A stretch of DNA of 23,897 nt, taken from positions 1 through 23,897 of the IMG/VR virus record IMGVR_UViG_3300037493_002653. The stretch is one strand, 5' to 3'. Below are positions 20,591 to 23,897 of this stretch, one piece after another. Within the stretch, counting starts at the first letter, position 1. Each line of letters begins with the position of its first letter. The notes under the pieces are model-generated. The model was not told the DNA's origin, searched no databases, and was given only the letters and a program-made list of their open reading frames with translations. Source of the stretch: a virus. Made by a program: the position numbers and the translations under genes.

Positions 20591-21060
20591 ACTATCGAAC
20601 CCTACATCCAGTCAAAGAAGGAAAACGTAAATATAGATTTGCGTCTGTTGGAGTAAATTGTACGGCTTTAAAAGGAAAGCTATCGCAGCATCCAAACGTC
20701 GAGTTTTATAGTGCTGATGGAGTTCTACGCGCATGGATCAAAAACGGATGGATATTTGCTGTTAATGAATATTTCTGGAATGGATGTAGTCCAAAGAAAT
20801 ATGTTGGTTTTTACCCATTAGGTTTTTGGGTCGGGACTCCTGATTTTGAAGGCGCGATCGAAGCATCATTTTGGCATGATATTCTTTTTCAATTTGCAGC
20901 TGTTGGCATGTATGACTTGCGTGATGCAAATTATCAATTCCTATATCTCATGGAGCGTAACGGCTTTACTCTTGCCAGTCACTACTACGATGCTGTTGAA
21001 GCATATGGAGATAAGTATTTTGGCAAAGATAAGGATGGAGTATATGTTAAAATTTTATAA
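20587..21060 (+). CDS. DUF1353-like phage protein, 157 aa
   Basis: The centre reads WIFAVNEYFWNGCSPKKYVG, then TPDFEGAIEASFWHDILFQF. This recalls the phage DUF1353 pattern, in which an N-G-(A/C)-S-x-P turn is followed by A-(A/S)-x-x-HD-x-L-(Y/F). Proteins of this group occur next to lysis genes in many phages and have no proven function. The aromatic-rich C-terminus (LASHYYDAVEAYGDKYFGKD) is unusual. The start overlaps the preceding membrane-protein gene by ATGA, so the three are coupled. Confidence 0.6.
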   Translation: MNYRTLHPVKEGKRKYRFASVGVNCTALKGKLSQHPNVEFYSADGVLRAWIKNGWIFAVNEYFWNGCSPKKYVGFYPLGFWVGTPDFEGAIEASFWHDILFQFAAVGMYDLRDANYQFLYLMERNGFTLASHYYDAVEAYGDKYFGKDKDGVYVKIL

Positions 21061-21063
21061 GAC

Positions 21064-21091
21064 ATGTTACCGAAATCAGTTTCGGGAACAT
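21064..21091. other. Stem-loop between lysis genes
   Basis: ATGTT-A-CCGAAA pairs with TTTCGG-G-AACAT around a TCAG loop, 11 pairs with one A-G mismatch, four bases after the DUF1353-like gene stop. No T-run follows on the plus strand. It may end or protect the upstream message. Confidence 0.65.
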
Positions 21092-21136
21092 AAGCAAAAA
21101 CATTGAAATACTAATGAATTCACATAAAAACAAATT

Positions 21137-21268
21137 ATGAAACTACTAATTGCAATCATCTTAGTAATTGCCTGTCAATCTTGCGTAGAAAAAATTACAG
21201 TGCAGGGGCAATACGGAGAATACTCATTTAAACCCCGCAAAGTAATCGTCATCGAGGAGGCTAAATGA
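21137..21268 (+). CDS. Mini-lipoprotein, possible outer-membrane spanin, 43 aa
   Basis: The frame starts at ATG 21137 and overlaps the endolysin start by ATGA. MKLLIAIILVIAC is a short lipoprotein signal with the lipobox VIAC, so the mature protein would begin at Cys13 and be lipid-anchored. The remaining 30 residues (VEKITVQGQYGEYSFKPRKV and a short end) are beta-like and charged. A tiny lipoprotein beside an endolysin is how outer-membrane spanin subunits look in Gram-negative phages; no inner-membrane partner is obvious, although the gene at 20393-20590 could be examined. It implies a host with an outer membrane or at least lipoprotein processing. Confidence 0.65.
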   Translation: MKLLIAIILVIACQSCVEKITVQGQYGEYSFKPRKVIVIEEAK

Positions 21269-21858
21269 ATAAACAAGAAATCACAGCAATGCAGCAACGC
21301 ATTCATGACAAGTTTGACAAGAACTTAATAGTGGATGGATTTTGGGGGCAACGATCAATTGTTGCGTGTCAGAGTTATTTGCGCTCACTTATGCCTAGCC
21401 CGAATCCATGGCCTAGTAGTGACCAAGGAAGCCTTAATAAGTTTTATGGCAAAGCCGGTGATGAAAGTAATCTTGTCTCAATTACTTTTCCATTCCCAAT
21501 GTATTATGATGGGAAACTTGTAAAAACAACACGTGTTAATCGTCGTTGTTCCGCATCATTACTTAGGGTTTTAACAGCTATTGGCGACAAATATCATGGC
21601 AATAAAGAAGTAATTGAAGAAGCTGAGGACTATGGTGGTTGCTTTAACTTTCGTTTGAAGCGCGGAGGATCATCTTACTCATTGCATGCATTTGGTGCTG
21701 CAATTGACTTAGATGCGGATGACAATACTTTTAAAGATTCTTGGCCAATGATTGCTGATATGCCATTGGAGATTATGGAAGAGTTTGCTAAAGAGGGTTG
21801 GTTATCTGCTGGCGCTTTTTGGGGTTATGATGGGATGCATTTTCAAGCAACAATTTAA
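21265..21858 (+). CDS. Endolysin, M15-type peptidase with N-terminal wall-binding domain, 197 aa
   Basis: Residues 1-43 resemble the PG_binding_1 fold (LIVDGFWGQRSIVACQSYLR, with the DG-x-WG-x-x-(S/T) turn). The catalytic domain shows the zinc motif SLHAFGAAIDLD (H141, D148) and the third ligand H192 in YDGMHFQ. E177 in KEGW fits the catalytic acid. This is the D-Ala-D-Ala carboxypeptidase/L-Ala-D-Glu endopeptidase type (VanY-like) that cuts cell-wall peptides. A strong Shine-Dalgarno GAGGAGG lies at 21254-21260, four bases before the ATG, unlike most genes here. There is no signal peptide, so release needs a holin. Confidence 0.9.
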   Translation: MNKQEITAMQQRIHDKFDKNLIVDGFWGQRSIVACQSYLRSLMPSPNPWPSSDQGSLNKFYGKAGDESNLVSITFPFPMYYDGKLVKTTRVNRRCSASLLRVLTAIGDKYHGNKEVIEEAEDYGGCFNFRLKRGGSSYSLHAFGAAIDLDADDNTFKDSWPMIADMPLEIMEEFAKEGWLSAGAFWGYDGMHFQATI

Positions 21859-21876
21859 ATTAAGTTAAATTAAATT

Positions 21877-22671
21877 ATGAAGACAACGAGCAAAGTTCTA
21901 TTAAATATTAGTGATCTGCACGTTGGATCAACAGTTGGGCTATGGCCTAAAGACTTTATTACTAATGAAGGAAACCATATTGGTCAAAACAACTTCCAGA
22001 AATGGTTATGGTTGTGTTGGGTAGACATGCAGTCGTGGGCAACAAAGATCATCGGAAATGATGACTTTGATATTGTCATCAATGGTGACGCTATCGACGG
22101 CATACATCACAAAACATTGCAAGTAATGACACCTGATGTAGGGGATCAATTCGCAGCCGTTAAACACATCCTTGGCGACATGGCAAAGAAATGCAAAAAT
22201 CTGCACATAATAAAAGGGACGGAATGCCACACGACTAACTTCGAGATTGCACTAGGACACGCTTTAGGCGCAAGTAAGGACAAATCCACGGGGCAACACG
22301 CATGGGACAACCTAGACTTAGAAGTTCACGGAACTCTTTATAACTTTGCTCACCACATTTCGGCTACGGCAAGAACATACCTTGAGGCGAGCGCGCACAG
22401 CATCATGCTGGGCAACTTGACCCATTCGCGTGCTAGGACAGGGAAACCCATTCCAAAGGTCATGGTGAGGGCGCACAGGCACCGCCACGGCATCTGGCAG
22501 GATGGCAACCAGACAAGTGCAATTTGCGGAGCTTGGCAGGGGCTGACTCGGTTTGGACATAAAGTAGTTCCTGACGCTATTCCTCAGCCTAGCGCAATTA
22601 TTTTTGACCATCGGGGGCTAGATAAGAACGAAACACCATTGATCCATCAACGAGTCTACACAGCGAAATGA
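21877..22671 (+). CDS. Calcineurin-like metallophosphoesterase, 264 aa
   Basis: The metal-binding motifs of the family appear in order: ISDLHVGS (D13, H15), INGDAIDG (D71), KGTECH in place of the usual GNH (residues 113-118), HH at 159-160 and RAHRHRH at 198-204. These would hold two metal ions and cut phosphoester bonds in nucleic acids or small phosphates. The start is near normal for the family. The position after the endolysin, coupled by ATGA to a putative DNA-binding gene, is not typical of a wall enzyme. Substrate unknown; a nucleotide or DNA-end role is possible. Confidence 0.85.
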   Translation: MKTTSKVLLNISDLHVGSTVGLWPKDFITNEGNHIGQNNFQKWLWLCWVDMQSWATKIIGNDDFDIVINGDAIDGIHHKTLQVMTPDVGDQFAAVKHILGDMAKKCKNLHIIKGTECHTTNFEIALGHALGASKDKSTGQHAWDNLDLEVHGTLYNFAHHISATARTYLEASAHSIMLGNLTHSRARTGKPIPKVMVRAHRHRHGIWQDGNQTSAICGAWQGLTRFGHKVVPDAIPQPSAIIFDHRGLDKNETPLIHQRVYTAK

Positions 22672-22919
22672 AAACTATCGGAAACAGAAAACAAGTTATG
22701 AGCGCACTTGATTATGCGCTAGAGCAAACCGAGGGAACGAATCGCAAAGATGATGAATTTACATCTGGCGAGTTTTACCGTGCGTTAATTGCCAAGGGAG
22801 TTAAAATATCCAATTCAGGCGCAATGTATCGATTGACGGAAATGGTGGCTAAAGGAGAGTTAACAAAACGCAAAATCATGATCAATGGCGCAACGACTAA
22901 TCTTTACAGTAAGCCGTAA
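22668..22919 (+). CDS. Probable winged-helix-like small protein, 83 aa
   Basis: A basic protein overlapping the phosphoesterase gene by ATGA. A helix (KQVMSALDYALEQTEGTN), a second helix (TSGEFYRALIAKGVKISN), a third one (SGAMYRLTEMVAKGELTKRK) and a final strand pair (IMINGATTNLYSKP) give the order of a winged helix, with the G-x-L-x-(K/R) turn before the wing. It may bind DNA or act with the phosphoesterase. I am not sure of the fold. Confidence 0.6.
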   Translation: MKTIGNRKQVMSALDYALEQTEGTNRKDDEFTSGEFYRALIAKGVKISNSGAMYRLTEMVAKGELTKRKIMINGATTNLYSKP

Positions 22920-23064
22920 CCTTTAATAAGGATTTAGTTATTGAACATAATGTATGTAATCTTTAATATGGGTAAACTGCCAATCTGCGCAACATTAAAT
23001 CTTGAAGCCAATAGTCCTTTGGAAACTCTATATTGATATAAGAACTATTTAGTCTTGCCAACAA

Positions 23065-23096
23065 TATAAAATCAATTAACTTCTTTTCAGGTATGA
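23065..23096 (+). promoter_or_regulatory. Late leader copy 1: TATAAA then TTCTTTTCAGGT-ATGA
   Basis: A TATAAA box (23065-23070) is followed ten bases later by the 16-base sequence TTCTTTTCAGGTATGA, which includes the start codon of the gene at 23093. The same 16 bases occur at 23882-23897. No clear -35 box is seen. The rest of the 22920-23092 gap is AT-rich and holds only a 28-codon frame (22950-23036) that I do not trust. Confidence 0.6.
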
Positions 23097-23842
23097 GTAT
23101 TCCAATTCCATTACTTTTGAAAAAAGGCGATCAAATCAAAAATGCTGCTAGTAAGTTTATTGCTCCTTTGCCGCCAACTGTTAATCTTGGAAAACCTAAT
23201 TCACTTTCTGTTAATTTAGAAAAAAACATTGTCCAAAATAATGCTCCACCTGTAGGTGACCAGTTTATAAAGCCATATAATAACTTTGAAAAAACAATAC
23301 AAGGTATTGAAAATGCAAATGACTTTATTACAACTCTTGGATTTGGTTCTAGTGTCACAAATTTTGCGGCGCCATCAAGCAAGTTTGCAAAATCAATAAG
23401 CCCACTAAGTAAGGTAGGCAACAAAGCTAATCAAGTTCAGGCGGGACTTTGGGTTATTGATGCAGGAAGAGCATTGGTTGACCCAGAATATAGAGAAAAG
23501 GTTCAAGATGGCATTAATCAAATGTTTGATGATTCTCAAGGAAATACAGATTTAATGTCAACTGCTTTTCTGTATGGCTCACAAAGGCCTATAGCATTTA
23601 CTGCCGGATTGCTTAGGAATGCACAAAATACAAGAGATGAAATAAAAAAGCTAAAGTCAGAAAGCAAGGCCTTAAGCAATCAAATAGAGGAAAAGAAATT
23701 AAATATGCAGTCAAGCATTACAAGTAAAGGCGCTAGAGATATTGGGAATACGGGAATGGATTTCAAAGATTTTATGGATACTCGACGTGACCAAGGCATA
23801 ATTTTAGATCAGGCTCAAAACTATAAAAGTCAAATAAAATAA
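23093..23842 (+). CDS. Unknown late protein, 249 aa
   Basis: The first 60 residues are proline- and asparagine-rich (IAPLPPTVNLGKPNSLSVNL), then helical segments follow with glycine/serine-rich joints (GFGSSVTNFAAPSSKFAKSI). A long charged helix lies near residues 178-205 (NAQNTRDEIKKLKSESKALS), a probable coiled coil. The end is polar (FMDTRRDQGIILDQAQNYKS). There is no membrane span or enzyme motif. The mixture of low-complexity start and coiled coil is often seen in virion proteins, including internal or ejected ones. It has its own leader, shared with the next gene, so the two are probably co-regulated. Confidence 0.75.
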   Translation: MSIPIPLLLKKGDQIKNAASKFIAPLPPTVNLGKPNSLSVNLEKNIVQNNAPPVGDQFIKPYNNFEKTIQGIENANDFITTLGFGSSVTNFAAPSSKFAKSISPLSKVGNKANQVQAGLWVIDAGRALVDPEYREKVQDGINQMFDDSQGNTDLMSTAFLYGSQRPIAFTAGLLRNAQNTRDEIKKLKSESKALSNQIEEKKLNMQSSITSKGARDIGNTGMDFKDFMDTRRDQGIILDQAQNYKSQIK

Positions 23843-23869
23843 AAACATTCTGTTCTTGATTCTATTTCC

Positions 23870-23897
23870 TATAATAGTATTTTCTTTTCAGGTATGA
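23870..23897 (+). promoter_or_regulatory. Late leader copy 2 and start of the next gene (cut by window end)
   Basis: A perfect -10 box TATAAT (23870-23875) lies six bases before TTCTTTTCAGGTATGA, identical to copy 1. The ATG at 23894 should begin another rightward gene of which only ATGA is inside the window. Confidence 0.65.

Noticed and set aside
22950-23036. 28-codon plus-strand frame
   Set aside because: Too short, no leader resembling neighbouring genes and no recognisable feature.
1-23897. CRISPR array, insertion sequence or integrase
   Set aside because: No regularly spaced repeat-spacer units, no transposase or recombinase motifs and no terminal inverted repeats were seen in any frame examined.

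Overview
The window is an internal piece of a tailed double-stranded DNA phage (or prophage) genome. The evidence is a large terminase with intact motor and nuclease motifs, followed by portal, scaffold, major capsid, tail-fibre-like and lysis genes in canonical order. The head genes and the lack of a recognisable tape measure in this piece suggest a podovirus-like or otherwise divergent virion, but the neck and tail genes may lie outside the window. Most start codons have no Shine-Dalgarno sequence and sit behind A/T- or A/C-rich leaders (for example AACAAACAAA-ATG). That is typical of Bacteroidota and some other SD-poor lineages, so the host is probably in such a group; this is an inference, not proof. 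No integrase, repressor, tRNA or CRISPR array was seen.

Layout. Positions 1-8200 hold a minus-strand block of about 18 small, mostly unrecognised genes: zinc-binding mini-proteins, a SymE-like toxin, several small membrane proteins and one 540-residue orphan. This looks like an early or host-interaction region. It is interrupted by one plus-strand gene, a probable small terminase subunit at 4103-4540, and by a 563-bp spacer (4541-5103) with no credible gene but with repeats and stem-loops. Positions 8201-8558 are a divergent control region with a strongly G-rich plus strand. From 8559 to the end all genes are on the plus strand: large terminase, portal, a small linker gene, scaffold, major capsid protein, a spike-base-like protein, a fibre with BspA-type leucine-rich repeats, baseplate/tail-fibre-like proteins including one with a collagen-like stalk, a lysis module (two small membrane proteins, a mini-lipoprotein, an M15-type endolysin), a calcineurin-like metallophosphoesterase, a small putative DNA-binding protein, and a large unknown protein at the right edge.

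How the parts work together. Many late genes overlap by ATGA or TAATG, implying translational coupling. The capsid gene is set apart as its own unit: a 14-bp perfect inverted repeat with a nested hairpin precedes it and a strong terminator follows it. The two rightmost late genes share an identical 16-bp leader behind TATA-like boxes.

Genes too short for routine ORF calling were found by hand: 9-110, 667-828, 1191-1343 (SymE-like), 6128-6298 (C2H2 zinc finger), 16015-16140 and 21137-21268 (lipoprotein). The most interesting unexplained signals are the SymE-like and zinc-finger mini-genes, a recurrent dyad TTTAG-CCRR(N)-CTAAA that twice straddles a stop codon in the same register, the nested inverted repeat before the capsid gene, and the repeat-bearing 4541-5103 spacer.
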